Below are positions 8,246 through 17,363 of a stretch of 64,000 nucleotides of DNA, in pieces; the first letter of the stretch is position 1, and each line of letters opens with the position of its first letter. The notes below the pieces were generated by a model, which made no database searches, was not told the DNA's origin, and saw nothing but the letters and a program-made list of their open reading frames with translations. The stretch covers positions 1 through 64,000 of the forward strand of contig NZ_CAJYTI010000020.1 in the NCBI RefSeq assembly GCF_913777625.1, read 5' to 3'. Made by a program: the position numbers and the translations under genes. This stretch comes from an uncultured Sphingomonas sp. Its GTDB lineage: Bacteria; Pseudomonadota; Alphaproteobacteria; Sphingomonadales; Sphingomonadaceae.

Positions 8246-10123
8246 ATGCGCATCCTAGCCCTGGCCCTCGCCGCTTCGACCATGCTCGTCTCCCCCGCCC
8301 TCGCCCAGCGATCGGCTCCCGCGCCGATCCTCACCACGCCCGAGGCGAACGACGTGTGGACCTATGCGCGACCGGAGATCGCCCGCGTTACCCATGTCGC
8401 ACTCGACCTGCGTGCGGACTTCACGGCCAACACGCTGTCCGGCACCGCGACGCTCGACATCCTCGCCGCGCCCGGCGCGCAGGAGATCGTGCTCGACGAC
8501 GACGGGCTGGTGATCGCCAAGGTGACGGATTCGGCCGGCAAGCCGCTGCCCTTCACGGTCGGCGCCGCCAAGCCCGATCTCGGCGCGCCGCTCACGGTGC
8601 AGCTGAACGGCGCGCGCAGGATCGTCGTCCATTATGCGACCGCGCCCGGCGCCTCGGCGCTGCAATGGCTGGCGCCCGCACTCACCGCCGGCAAGAAGAA
8701 GCCGTATCTGTTCAGCCAGGGCCAGCCGATCAACAACCGCAGCTGGATCCCGACCCAGGACAGCCCCGGCATTCGCCAGACCTGGTCGGCCACCCTCACC
8801 GTCCCGGCCGATCTGGTCGCGGTGGCGAGCGGCACACGGATCGACGGCGCCAAGGGCGTGCCGGCCGGCAAGGGCTGGCACAAGTTCCGCTTCCGCATGG
8901 ACAAGCCGGTGCCGCCCTACCTGATCGCCTTCGCGGTAGGCGACCTCGCCTTCCAGCCCGTCGGCCCGCGCGCCGGTGTGTGGACCGAACCGAGCATGCT
9001 CGCGGCAGCCGCCAAGGAAGTCGCCGATGTCGAGAAGATGATCGACGCGGCCCAGGCGCTCTACGGCCCCTATCGCTGGGGCCGCTACGACATGCTCGTC
9101 CTGCCGCCGAGCTTCCCCTATGGCGGCATGGAGAACCCCACCCTCACCTTCCTCACGCCCACCATCCTGACCGGTGACAAGTCGAACGTCGACGTCGTGG
9201 CCCACGAGCTCGCCCACAGCTGGTCGGGCAATCTCGTCACCAACGCGACCTGGTCGGACAGCTGGCTGAACGAGGGCTTCACCACCTATTTCGAGAACCG
9301 CATCATGGAGGCGGTGTACGGCAAGGAACGCGCCGCGACCGACGCCGATCTCGAATGGGACGGGCTCCAGAAGGACATCGCCGATGCCGGCGGCATGGAG
9401 GCGCCGACGACGCGGCTCCACGGAGATCCGGGCGCGACCTTCGGGCAGCTCGATTACTTCAAGGGCTCGACCTTCCTGCGCACGATCGAGCGGACCGTCG
9501 GGCGCCAGCGCTGGGACGTGTATCTGCGCGGCTATTTCGACCGACACGCCTTCCAGCCGCAGACCACCGCGGGCTTCTTGGCGGATCTGCGCGCCAATCT
9601 CGTGCAGGGCGACCGGGCGCTCGAATCGAACCTCCAGCTCGATCGCTGGGCCTATGCTGCGGGGCTGCCGACCAATGCCGTACATGTGCAGTCCGCGACG
9701 CTGAAGGCGGTGGATGCCCAGTTGGCGGCGGTGAATGCGGGCGGGCCGGTCTCCGCGGTGCAGCCGCAGGGCTGGGCGACGCAGCAGTGGCTGCGCTTCC
9801 TGAACGGCCTGGAGCGCAAACAGGCACCGGCGCGGCTCAAGGAACTGGACGAGACGCTGGGGCTCTCGGCATCCAGCAACGCCTATGTCCGCTCGGCCTG
9901 GGGCGAACTGGCGATCGCCAATCGCTATGATCCGGCCCTCCCGTCGATCGGCAAGCTGGTCGGCAGCGTCGGCCGCGGGCTGCTGATCTATCCGATCTAC
10001 AAGGATCTGATGGCACAGGGCGACTGGGGCAAGCCGATCGCGCGTCGCTTCTACGAGGCGTCAAAGGCTGGCTACCACCCCACGGTCGCGGCCGGCGTCG
10101 CCAAGATCGTGGGCGCGGAATAG
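8246..10123 (+). CDS. Exported M1 family metallopeptidase (aminopeptidase)
   Basis: This 625-residue protein has a Sec signal peptide ([20 protein letters not shown]) and the M1/gluzincin architecture: an N-terminal beta domain, then the substrate-anchoring PYGGMENPT, then the zinc site H320-E321-L-A-H324 with Glu343 nineteen residues on (HExxH-x18-E), then a C-terminal helical domain resembling leukotriene A4 hydrolase. It should remove N-terminal residues from peptides in the periplasm. The DUF2256 gene follows after four bases. Confidence 0.92.
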   Translation: MRILALALAASTMLVSPALAQRSAPAPILTTPEANDVWTYARPEIARVTHVALDLRADFTANTLSGTATLDILAAPGAQEIVLDDDGLVIAKVTDSAGKPLPFTVGAAKPDLGAPLTVQLNGARRIVVHYATAPGASALQWLAPALTAGKKKPYLFSQGQPINNRSWIPTQDSPGIRQTWSATLTVPADLVAVASGTRIDGAKGVPAGKGWHKFRFRMDKPVPPYLIAFAVGDLAFQPVGPRAGVWTEPSMLAAAAKEVADVEKMIDAAQALYGPYRWGRYDMLVLPPSFPYGGMENPTLTFLTPTILTGDKSNVDVVAHELAHSWSGNLVTNATWSDSWLNEGFTTYFENRIMEAVYGKERAATDADLEWDGLQKDIADAGGMEAPTTRLHGDPGATFGQLDYFKGSTFLRTIERTVGRQRWDVYLRGYFDRHAFQPQTTAGFLADLRANLVQGDRALESNLQLDRWAYAAGLPTNAVHVQSATLKAVDAQLAAVNAGGPVSAVQPQGWATQQWLRFLNGLERKQAPARLKELDETLGLSASSNAYVRSAWGELAIANRYDPALPSIGKLVGSVGRGLLIYPIYKDLMAQGDWGKPIARRFYEASKAGYHPTVAAGVAKIVGAE

Positions 10124-10127
10124 ACCG

Positions 10128-10271
10128 ATGCCGCGCGGTGTCGCCAAGCGGGACCTTCCGACCAAGACCTGCCCGGTCTGCCAGCGCCCGTTCGCCTGGC
10201 GGAAGAAGTGGGAACGGGATTGGGAGCATGTGATCTACTGCTCGGACCGGTGCCGGCGGGCGGCGAAATAG
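10128..10271 (+). CDS. DUF2256 zinc-finger-like small protein (47 aa)
   Basis: A 47-residue gene just after the aminopeptidase. The sequence [20 protein letters not shown] followed by [13 protein letters not shown] contains two CxxC/CxxxC pairs (Cys15/Cys18 and Cys38/Cys42), matching the DUF2256 family of predicted zinc ribbons. The function of this family is not known. The gene is probably co-transcribed with the peptidase gene, whose stop codon is four bases upstream. Confidence 0.88.
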   Translation: MPRGVAKRDLPTKTCPVCQRPFAWRKKWERDWEHVIYCSDRCRRAAK

Positions 10272-10275
10272 CCGG

Positions 10276-10773
10276 TCAAACGCGCGCCGGGAAACTGTCG
10301 AGCTGTTCCGAATCAAGCAGGCGCGTCGGCACGAAATTGACCAGCAGGTCGGTCTGCCGCAGGATGATGACGTCACGCCCCCGGACGATTCCGATAAAGT
10401 CCGTCCAGGCGAAGTTCGTATGCCCGCGCTCGGAAACGAACGAAATGCCCGCCGGGGACCAGGTAATGGTGGTGCGATCGTGGAGCGCTCGCTGCTGCGC
10501 GAAGTTGCGGCGGGCCCTCGATGGAATGAAAAGGTAATTCGTCCAGAGAATCAGCGAGAACACGAGGAGCCAGTAGCCGCCTGCGAGCGCCGCGATCAGG
10601 GGCGCCGGGCCCAGCGACCAAGGCCCCGCCAGGAACCAGCCCAGCAAAGCGAGCACCGCCGACGGCAGCAGGTAGGCGCGCACCACTCGCCCGGATCGCA
10701 GCGTGGCCCGATAGTTCAGACGGGAAGCAGCGATCACATCGTCTTGCGTCGGCTCGAAGGTTACGCTGTGCAT
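10276..10773 (-). CDS. YcxB-like membrane protein
   Basis: The 165-residue product has two adjacent transmembrane helices at about 32-75 (VVRAYLLPSAVLALLGWFL and LIAALAGGYWLLVFSLIL), followed by a soluble C-terminal domain with ISFVSERGHTNFAWTDFIGI and DVIILRQTDLLVNFVPTRLL. This is the layout of the YcxB-like family, whose function is unknown. ATG 10773 is chosen because upstream in-frame sequence has no membrane or family content. It converges on the DUF2256 gene. Confidence 0.72.
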   Translation of the reverse strand: MHSVTFEPTQDDVIAASRLNYRATLRSGRVVRAYLLPSAVLALLGWFLAGPWSLGPAPLIAALAGGYWLLVFSLILWTNYLFIPSRARRNFAQQRALHDRTTITWSPAGISFVSERGHTNFAWTDFIGIVRGRDVIILRQTDLLVNFVPTRLLDSEQLDSFPARV

Positions 10774-10850
10774 GGTGCAACGATGCCGGAGCTTGCCCGG
10801 CGCCGCAATCGGGCAGTTCCCAGAAAGGCGCGCGCGATGAAGTGCCGCGC

Positions 10851-11210
10851 CTATTGATAGCGCAGCATCTTCCCGAACCCGGTATTGGTCTTCGTCATCT
10901 TGGCGAGCTTGCGCAAATAGGTTTTCACCTCGCGCTCGAACCTTTGCTCGCTGCGTACGCCGGGGCGGTAGAAATCGTCCTTCGACACCAACGCCTGGAT
11001 CGCATCGGCGAAGCGGGCCTGGTCCTCGACGGCATCGCTGTGCCGAAACTGGTCGCACACCCATTCCTCGGCGGCGGCCTTGTCATAGTCGTCCTCGCGA
11101 TCGCGGCCATAGCGATCGGCCACATCCTGGTCGGCGCGCGCCGCCTTGATGCGGCGCTCCAGCCAGCTGCGGACCTGCACCGGATCCCAGGGGGCCTGCG
11201 GCTCGGTCAT
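10851..11210 (-). CDS. Conserved hypothetical protein (119 aa), helical
   Basis: No domain is recognised. The protein is charged and helical, with an acidic/basic centre (GRDREDDYDKAAAEEWVCDQ) and a basic C-terminus (REVKTYLRKLAKMTKTNTGF). No signal peptide or membrane segment is visible, so it should be cytoplasmic. ATG 11210 overlaps the stop of the upstream DUF423 gene (ATGA), which supports both the start and co-transcription. Confidence 0.72.
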   Translation of the reverse strand: MTEPQAPWDPVQVRSWLERRIKAARADQDVADRYGRDREDDYDKAAAEEWVCDQFRHSDAVEDQARFADAIQALVSKDDFYRPGVRSEQRFEREVKTYLRKLAKMTKTNTGFGKMLRYQ

Positions 11211-11578
11211 CGCGCCGCCCTCGCCAGCATCCAGGCGAACCAGAGCCAGCCGAGGATCATCGCCGCCCCGCCGATCGGCGTCACCGCGCCCAGCCAGCGC
11301 GGCAGCCCCAGCGCCATCAGGTAGAGCGTGCCGGCGAAGACGAAGCTGCCGACGAGGAACAGCCATGCCGGCACGCGCGCGCCCCGAAGAATAGCGATCA
11401 TCGCAACACTGGCATGCACAAGCTGATATTGTCCGCCGGTCTTGAGCCACTCGGCCGCTTGACCATGCGCGCCATGGGCGCCGAACGCCCCCGCCGCCAC
11501 TGCCACCGCGCCCGAAAGCGCCACGAGAACCGCCATGACCGGCATGACCGGCGTGGTCTCTTGCTTCAGTTCATCCAT
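11207..11578 (-). CDS. DUF423 family membrane protein (YgdD-like)
   Basis: The 123-residue inner-membrane protein has four hydrophobic segments: VMAVLVALSGAVAVAAGAFG, HASVAMIAILRG, WLFLVGSFVFAGTLYLMAL and IGGAAMILGWLWFAWMLA. The GAFGAHG motif followed by YQLVHA and SFVFAGTLY is the DUF423/YgdD signature. Its function is unknown. The ATG at 11578 lies within the stop region of the antiporter gene (8-base overlap) and its own stop overlaps the next gene, giving a tightly packed operon. Confidence 0.88.
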   Translation of the reverse strand: MDELKQETTPVMPVMAVLVALSGAVAVAAGAFGAHGAHGQAAEWLKTGGQYQLVHASVAMIAILRGARVPAWLFLVGSFVFAGTLYLMALGLPRWLGAVTPIGGAAMILGWLWFAWMLARAAR

Positions 11579-13352
11579 CCCCGCGATCCTGCACTGCGGC
11601 CGCCGCGGCGGCCGACTGGCTGAACACCCCGTCGCGCCCGGCATAGAGATCGCCGGTTTCCTTCTGGGCCTTCAGCCGCTCGATGTCGCGACGGCGATAT
11701 TCCGCCTCGGTCTTGTCGATCTCGGCGCCGTCCACGCCCACGGCGTCCATCGCCCGACGGGCCATCACGATCGCACTCTCCATGACTTCGCGCACGACGC
11801 CCGACAGCGGCGCGCCCTTCAGCTTCATGATGCTGCGGCGATCATAGGCGCGCACGAACAGGCTCGCCTTGGGGAAGGCGGCATGCACGCCCTCCATGAT
11901 CGCGGTGTCCAGGCCGTCGCCGTCCTGGCAGAACAGGATCAGTTCGGCCTCGGCAGCGCCGGCCTGGCGCAGCAGATCGGTGCGCGTGCCATCGCCATAA
12001 TAGACCTTCATGCCGAAGGTGCCGGCGGTCTCGATCATCTCCACGTCGCGGTCGATGATCGTCACCGGAATGCCCTGCGCGATCAGCATCTGCGCCACCG
12101 TCTGGCCGAACCGGCCATAGCCGACGACGACGGCATTGGCGCCTTCCTGCCGCGGCCCGTCGGGCAGCGCGCCCGCCTTGGGGGGCTCGGCCCGGAGGCG
12201 CCGCGTCGCCATCATCAGGAACGGCGTGGTCGCCATCGAGACGGTGACGATCGCGCTGAACACGCTGGCCGCCTGCGGCTCGATCAGCAGCGCCTTCTGC
12301 GCCTGGGCGAACAGGACGAAGCCGAACTCGCCGCCCTGGCTGAGCAGCACGCCCAGCGCAAAGGCGCCGCGCGGCTTCATCCCGAACAGCAGCCCCAGCC
12401 CCATGATCACCGCCGCCTTGGTCGCGATCAGCGCCAGCGCCATGCCCGCGACGAAGAACGGACGCTCGGCGATGGCATGCAGGTCGAGCGTCATGCCCAC
12501 GGCCACGAAGAACAGCCCGAGCAGGATGGCGCGGAACGGCTCGACATCGGCCTCGATCTCGTGCCGGAAGGGCGAGTCCGCCAGCATCACGCCGGCGATG
12601 AACGCCCCCAGCGCGGCGGAGAGACCCAGCGCTTCCATCACCGCGGCGCTGGCGATCACCGTCAGCAGCCCGGCGAAGACGAACATCTCGCGCTCGTCGA
12701 GATTGCCGATCACGCGGAACAGCGGCCGCAAGAGGAAGCGCCCGGCGAGCACCAGCCCGACGATCGCGGCAACGGTGTAGAGTCCGAGCAGCCATCCCGG
12801 CGGCCCCGCCTGGTCCGCCGGATTGCGCGACAGTGCCGCGACGATCGTGATCAGCGGCACGATCGAGAGATCCTGGAACAGCAGGATCGCGAAGGCGCGC
12901 TCGCCGAACGGCGTGCGCAGGCGACCGGCGGATTGCAGCAGCGGCAAGACCTGCGCGGTCGAGGAAAGCCCCATGGGGAGGCCGAGCGCCAGCGCCGCGC
13001 CCAGCGTGGAGCCGGTCGCCAGCCAGACGATCGCCGCGATCGCCACGCCGCACAAAGTCACCTGCAGGAGACCGAGCCCGAATATGTCGCGCCGCATCTG
13101 CCACAGCCGGGTCGGGCTCAGTTCCAGGCCGACAAGGAACAGCAGCAGCGCGATGCCGAGCTCGGCAATGCCCATCTTGCCCTCGGCATCGCCGACCAGC
13201 CGGAGGACATGCGGCCCCACCAGCGCGCCGGCGACGAGAAAGCCCAGCGTGGCACCCAACCCCAGCCGCCGGAACAGCAGCACGAAGAACAGCGCGAAGC
13301 CGAGCATCGGCACCGCATCGACCAGCATCGAACCGCCGCCTGCATGTTCCAT
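11571..13352 (-). CDS. CPA2 monovalent cation:proton antiporter, KefB/KefC type
   Basis: The 593-residue protein has an N-terminal Na+/H+-exchanger-like membrane domain of about 12 helices (residues 10-385; e.g. LGIALLLFLVGLELSPTRLW, LLFQDLSIVPL) and a C-terminal RCK/TrkA-N domain starting NAVVVGYGRFGQTVA with the nucleotide-binding GYGRFG and an acidic residue after VTIIDRD. This is the glutathione-gated K+ efflux (KefB/C) architecture. No KefF/KefG ancillary subunit is adjacent. The start overlaps the upstream scaffold gene stop by one base (TGATG). Confidence 0.9.
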   Translation of the reverse strand: MEHAGGGSMLVDAVPMLGFALFFVLLFRRLGLGATLGFLVAGALVGPHVLRLVGDAEGKMGIAELGIALLLFLVGLELSPTRLWQMRRDIFGLGLLQVTLCGVAIAAIVWLATGSTLGAALALGLPMGLSSTAQVLPLLQSAGRLRTPFGERAFAILLFQDLSIVPLITIVAALSRNPADQAGPPGWLLGLYTVAAIVGLVLAGRFLLRPLFRVIGNLDEREMFVFAGLLTVIASAAVMEALGLSAALGAFIAGVMLADSPFRHEIEADVEPFRAILLGLFFVAVGMTLDLHAIAERPFFVAGMALALIATKAAVIMGLGLLFGMKPRGAFALGVLLSQGGEFGFVLFAQAQKALLIEPQAASVFSAIVTVSMATTPFLMMATRRLRAEPPKAGALPDGPRQEGANAVVVGYGRFGQTVAQMLIAQGIPVTIIDRDVEMIETAGTFGMKVYYGDGTRTDLLRQAGAAEAELILFCQDGDGLDTAIMEGVHAAFPKASLFVRAYDRRSIMKLKGAPLSGVVREVMESAIVMARRAMDAVGVDGAEIDKTEAEYRRRDIERLKAQKETGDLYAGRDGVFSQSAAAAAAVQDRGDG

Positions 13353-13786
13353 CAGACCCGTGCCTCCACTGCCTGCGCGGCAGCTTCCGCCGCCGCCTCG
13401 AAGGCGAGCCGGATCGAGGCGTGACGGCCGCGATGCGGCAGCGCGGGCGTGAACAGGTCCATGCCCGGCCAGTCGGGCGGCGTGTCCCGCTCGCCGGCGA
13501 GCCAGGCGGTCAGCTCGTCGCGCGCCGCGGCGATCTCGGCCGGCATGCGGCCGACCACCGCTTCGCCGAGCAGCGCAGCCGATGCCTGGCCCAGCGCGCA
13601 GGCACGCACCAGCATTCCCACCGCGGCGACCCGGCCGCTATCGTCGACGGCGATGTCTACCGTCACGCGGCTGCCGCATACCGGCGAGCGTTTCTCGGAC
13701 GTGCCCCCGGGGTTTGCGAGCCGCTCGTGATGCGGGATGGCGGCGGCGAGCCGCAGGATTTCGAGATTGTAGAGCGGCGCATTCAT
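13352..13786 (-). CDS. IscU/NifU-like iron-sulfur scaffold protein
   Basis: The 144-residue protein starts MNAPLYNLEILRLAAAIPHHERL and contains SPVCGSRVTV (Cys36) and LVRACALGQASAALL (Cys63), two of the three cluster-ligand cysteines of the IscU/SufU fold. The third cysteine, expected late in the protein, is absent: the corresponding region reads PHRGRHASIRLAFEAA. It may be a variant scaffold or a carrier. It is one base from the antiporter gene and divergent from the VOC gene. Confidence 0.8.
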   Translation of the reverse strand: MNAPLYNLEILRLAAAIPHHERLANPGGTSEKRSPVCGSRVTVDIAVDDSGRVAAVGMLVRACALGQASAALLGEAVVGRMPAEIAAARDELTAWLAGERDTPPDWPGMDLFTPALPHRGRHASIRLAFEAAAEAAAQAVEARV

Positions 13787-13970
13787 GCCCCCGATCTAGG
13801 GTAGCCGCCCCGCAGTTGCGAGCGCGAAATGCCTGCCGTTGGTATGGGTTGCACGCGCGCGCGGGATCCGCAGTGTGTCGCGTGAAAAGACGAAATCGGC
13901 ATTTCTCGGCAAGCGCGCCACGCCGCGGCACGCTATTCTGCGGACACCGATCCACTCCGGGAGCATCGCC

Positions 13971-14348
13971 ATGCCTGCCACCTTCCGCCACTTCGCCATC
14001 AATGCCGACGATCTGCCGCGCGCCAAACGCTTCTACGAAAGCGTGTTCGGCTGGCGCTTCGACCCCTGGGGGCCGCCGGGCTTCTACCAGATCCACAATG
14101 CCGGCGCCGGGGTGATCGGGGCGCTGCAGGAACGCCGCGAACTGGTGCCCGACGCGCCGATGCGCGGTTTCGAGGCGAGCTTCGGCGTGGACGACCTGCG
14201 GGAAACGATCGCCGCCATCGAGGCGAATGGCGGCCGGATCCTGATGCAGCCCTACCGCATCGACGGAGTCGGCGAGCTGGTCTATTTCGAGGACAGCGAA
14301 GGCAATTTCGCCGGCGCGATGCACTATGTGCCGGGGTTCTTCGATTGA
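13971..14348 (+). CDS. VOC (glyoxalase/bleomycin resistance) family protein
   Basis: The 125-residue protein has the two beta-alpha-beta-beta-beta modules of the vicinal oxygen chelate fold: RHFAINADDLPRAKRFYESV at the N-terminus, FGVDDLRETIAAIEANGGRI in the middle and VYFEDSEGNFAGAMHYVPGF at the end. These proteins bind a metal or small ligand as dimers; the substrate is not assignable. An upstream extension is possible, but ATG 13971 begins exactly at the family N-terminus. The downstream regulator starts inside its stop codon (TTGA). Confidence 0.88.
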   Translation: MPATFRHFAINADDLPRAKRFYESVFGWRFDPWGPPGFYQIHNAGAGVIGALQERRELVPDAPMRGFEASFGVDDLRETIAAIEANGGRILMQPYRIDGVGELVYFEDSEGNFAGAMHYVPGFFD

Positions 14349-15100
14349 GCGAGGCGGAGGACGGGCTCGACGTCCGCAGCCTCGCCGCGACGTTCCGCCC
14401 GGGTACCATCCTCGCCGAGCATCGCCATGGCTGGGGCCAGCTTGTCTTCGCCACGCGGGGCATCCTGCACGTCCGTACCGAGGCCGCGCTATGGGTGGTG
14501 CCACCGACCCGGGCGATCTGGATCCCGGCCGGCGTCGCGCACGCCCTTACCATGCAGGGCGAAGTCGCCATGCGGACCCTCTATATCGCGGCGCCCCGCT
14601 CGGCCCCGCTTCCGGACGCGCCGACCGTGCTGACGGTCCTGCCGCTGCTGCGCGAGCTGATCCTGCACCTCCTCGCCCTCGGCATGCTGCATCGGGACCG
14701 GGCGGAAGAGGATCGGCTCGCGGCCGTTCTGATCGATCTCCTCCGCACCGCGCCGCACGAGGACCGGATGCTGCCCCTGCCCCGGGACGCTCGGGCGCGG
14801 CGCGTGGCGCTGCACTGCCAGCAGGCGCCTGCCGATCGGCGCAGCCTCACGGCATTGGCGCGCGAGGCCGGCGGCAGTATCCGCACCTTGCAACGCGCCT
14901 TCCCGCGCGAGACGGGGCTGACCCTGGAGGCCTGGCGGCAAAAGGCGCGCCTGCTGCACGCCGCCGGGTTGCTTGGCGATGGCGCCTCGGTGACCAGCAC
15001 CGCGCTGGACAGCGGCTATGACAGCGTGGCGGCGTTCAGCACCGCCTTTCGGCGGCAGTTCGGAACCTCCCCCGCGCGCTATCGCCGGGGCGAGGGCTGA
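14345..15100 (+). CDS. AraC family transcriptional regulator
   Basis: The 251-residue protein has an N-terminal cupin-like sensor domain (EHRHGWGQLVFATRGILHVR, IPAGVAHALTM) and a C-terminal AraC/XylS DNA-binding domain with two helix-turn-helix units (SLTALAREAGGSIRTLQRAF and VTSTALDSGYDSVAAFSTAF) ending FRRQFGTSPARYRR. The TTG start overlaps the VOC stop by three bases, so the VOC protein and regulator are co-expressed and may act on the same compound. The inducer is unknown. Confidence 0.88.
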   Translation: MSEAEDGLDVRSLAATFRPGTILAEHRHGWGQLVFATRGILHVRTEAALWVVPPTRAIWIPAGVAHALTMQGEVAMRTLYIAAPRSAPLPDAPTVLTVLPLLRELILHLLALGMLHRDRAEEDRLAAVLIDLLRTAPHEDRMLPLPRDARARRVALHCQQAPADRRSLTALAREAGGSIRTLQRAFPRETGLTLEAWRQKARLLHAAGLLGDGASVTSTALDSGYDSVAAFSTAFRRQFGTSPARYRRGEG

Positions 15101-15110
15101 CCGGTACGGA

Positions 15111-15671
15111 TCAGTTCTGGTCTTCGCGCGCGTCGGTCTGGTCGTCCGACGTCTTGTCCTTGCCGAACACCGGCTCCCCCTTGCGGCGGCGGTCGACAAA
15201 GTCGCCGATCGCGGCGCTGGTCGTGTCGAGCAGCGGATAGGTGACCGACCTGGTGATCCATTTCGGCCGATGCGTTCGTCCGCCCTCGAACGTGTCGAGC
15301 ACCAGCATCAGCACCAGAAAGCCCATGCTGACGAGGATCAGCCCCTTGGCGACGCCGAAGCCGACGCCCAGCGCGCGATCGATCGGGCCCAGCATCGAAT
15401 TGCGCATCTGCCCGCCCAGCGTGTTGGCGATCAGCCGCCCGCCGAAATAGCTGAGCCCCGCGAGCAGCGCGAAGGCGAGCACCGCCGCGCCGCCCTCGGT
15501 GCCGATCATCGGCGCGAGGATCGCCGTGAAGCCGGCATGGAAGAACTTCACCGCCACCACCACCAGGATCCAGGCGAGGAACGCCAGCACCTCGGTGGTG
15601 AAGCCGCGCAGAAAGCCCAGAATGGCAGCGCCCGCGATGATGAGGAGGGTGAGGATGTCGAGCCCGGTCAT
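15111..15671 (-). CDS. CvpA family inner-membrane protein
   Basis: The 186-residue protein starts MTGLDILTLLIIAGAAILGF and has four transmembrane segments, with the CvpA hallmarks RGFTTEVLAFLAWI near the N-terminus and DRALGVGFGVAKGLILVS near residue 105, followed by a cytoplasmic charged tail. CvpA-like proteins are known from colicin V production and bile/envelope stress; their biochemical role is unclear. ATG 15671 is preferred to a farther upstream codon because it starts at the first helix. Divergent from radA. Confidence 0.88.
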   Translation of the reverse strand: MTGLDILTLLIIAGAAILGFLRGFTTEVLAFLAWILVVVAVKFFHAGFTAILAPMIGTEGGAAVLAFALLAGLSYFGGRLIANTLGGQMRNSMLGPIDRALGVGFGVAKGLILVSMGFLVLMLVLDTFEGGRTHRPKWITRSVTYPLLDTTSAAIGDFVDRRRKGEPVFGKDKTSDDQTDAREDQN

Positions 15672-15775
15672 GCCTGCTCCATAGCAGCCCCGCGCGGACG
15701 GTGAAGAGGCTTGCATGCGTCCGTCGCCCCTGCCGCACGTTCCCTTTTCGTTTTCGTTCGCCTACACAGGGCGTC

Positions 15776-17155
15776 ATGGCAAAAGTTCAGAAGCGCTATG
15801 TGTGCCAGGCCTGCGGATCGGTCACCTCGAAATGGGCGGGGCAATGCGCCGACTGCGCGGAGTGGAACACGCTGGTCGAAGAAGCAGGCAGTTCGCCGAC
15901 CCCCTTCCAAGCCAAGCACCACCTGCAAACCGGCGGCCGCATGATCCAGCTTTCGGGGCTGGATACCGAGATCGCGCTGCCCGAACGGATGCCGAGCGGC
16001 ATCGCCGAATTCGATCGCGCGCTGGGCGGCGGCTTTGTCGAAGGATCGGCGACGCTGATCGGCGGCGACCCCGGCATCGGCAAGTCGACCCTGCTGCTTC
16101 AGGCCGCCGCCAAGATCGCGATGCGCGGGCTCTCGGTCGCCTATGTCTCGGGCGAGGAAGCGGCGGACCAGGTGCGGCTGCGCGCGCGGCGGCTCGGCCT
16201 CGGCCAGGCGCCGGTGCAGCTTGCCGCCGCCACGTCGGTGCGCGACATCCTGACGACATTGGGCATGGGCACCCCGCCCGACCTGCTGATCATCGATTCG
16301 ATCCAGACGATGCATTCGGACCTGATCGAAGGCGCGCCGGGCACGGTGAGCCAGGTCCGTGCCAGCGCCCAGGAACTGATCCGCTTCGCCAAGGAACGCG
16401 GCACCGCGCTGGTGATGGTCGGCCATGTCACCAAGGACGGTTCGATCGCCGGCCCGCGCGTGCTCGAGCATATGGTCGACACCGTTCTCGCCTTCGAGGG
16501 CGAGCGCAGCCATCTCTACCGTATCCTGCGCGCCGTGAAGAACCGCTTCGGCGGCACCGACGAGATCGGCGTGTTCGCGATGGAGACCGAAGGGCTGAGC
16601 GAAGTTGCCAATCCGTCCTCGCTGTTCCTCACCCAGCGCGACGAGAATGTCGCCGGCACCGTGGTGTTCCCGGCGCTGGAAGGGACGCGGCCGGTGCTGG
16701 TCGAGGTGCAGGCGCTGACCGTGCGACTCGCGTCGGGCGCGACGCCCCGGCGATCGGTAGTGGGATGGGATACGGCGCGGCTGTCGATGGTGCTGGCGGT
16801 GCTGGAGGCGCGCTGCGGGCTCAGCTTCTCCTCGTGCGAAGTCTATCTGAACATCGCCGGGGGGTACCGGGTGCAGGATCCCGCCGCCGATCTGGCGATC
16901 GCCGCCGCGCTGGTATCGGCGCTTTCCGAGCGGCCGGTGCCCACCGATGCGGTGGTGTTCGGGGAGATCGCGCTCTCCGGTGAGGTTCGGCCGGTTGCCC
17001 ATGCCGCGCTGCGAACCCGCGAGGCGGCGAAACTCGGTTTCGCCCGTGCACTGGCGCCGCTGCCACCGTCCGCGCCGGAACGCGAAAATCACTCGCTTAC
17101 CGTCGCAAACTTCCGTAGTCTCAACAGCTTGGTCGAGCATCTCCTCGGAAAATGA
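15776..17155 (+). CDS. radA: DNA repair protein RadA
   Basis: RadA is a RecA-like ATPase that promotes branch migration during recombinational repair. The 459-residue protein has an N-terminal zinc finger (Cys10, Cys13, Cys24, Cys27), a Walker A loop GGDPGIGKST at 96-105, the Walker B-like LLIIDSIQTM, the RadA-specific KNRFG motif, and a C-terminal Lon-protease-like domain (LNIAGGYRVQDPAADLAIAA). The chosen ATG starts at the zinc finger, with residues MAKVQKRYVCQACG. Confidence 0.97.
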   Translation: MAKVQKRYVCQACGSVTSKWAGQCADCAEWNTLVEEAGSSPTPFQAKHHLQTGGRMIQLSGLDTEIALPERMPSGIAEFDRALGGGFVEGSATLIGGDPGIGKSTLLLQAAAKIAMRGLSVAYVSGEEAADQVRLRARRLGLGQAPVQLAAATSVRDILTTLGMGTPPDLLIIDSIQTMHSDLIEGAPGTVSQVRASAQELIRFAKERGTALVMVGHVTKDGSIAGPRVLEHMVDTVLAFEGERSHLYRILRAVKNRFGGTDEIGVFAMETEGLSEVANPSSLFLTQRDENVAGTVVFPALEGTRPVLVEVQALTVRLASGATPRRSVVGWDTARLSMVLAVLEARCGLSFSSCEVYLNIAGGYRVQDPAADLAIAAALVSALSERPVPTDAVVFGEIALSGEVRPVAHAALRTREAAKLGFARALAPLPPSAPERENHSLTVANFRSLNSLVEHLLGK

Positions 17156-17363
17156 GCCCCTGCATACATCTTCATATTTGCACTAGTATGAAGATGTCTA
17201 TTTTGATACACCGGAAACAGATTGGACGTTCTGGCTCGCGGCAGGAAGGTTGCCGACGAGAGCTGCAGGAACTATCGGCATGCAAGGCTGTTCAAATTTG
17301 TTAAGTATTTTGCTGATAATGCAGTAGTTAACAAGAACGAGCCGTCTGGAAGAAGAGGTTCGA

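Noticed and set aside
13841..13850. A TTGGTATG match to the regulator half-site in the scaffold/VOC gap
   Set aside because: Only one arm matches, with no ACAATACCA core, and neither flanking gene belongs to the glycan pathway.
17189..17310. A 38-codon frame starting ATGAAGATG in the gap after radA
   Set aside because: No ribosome site and no recognisable feature; the AT-rich sequence is more likely promoter DNA of the PEPxxWA-CTERM gene.
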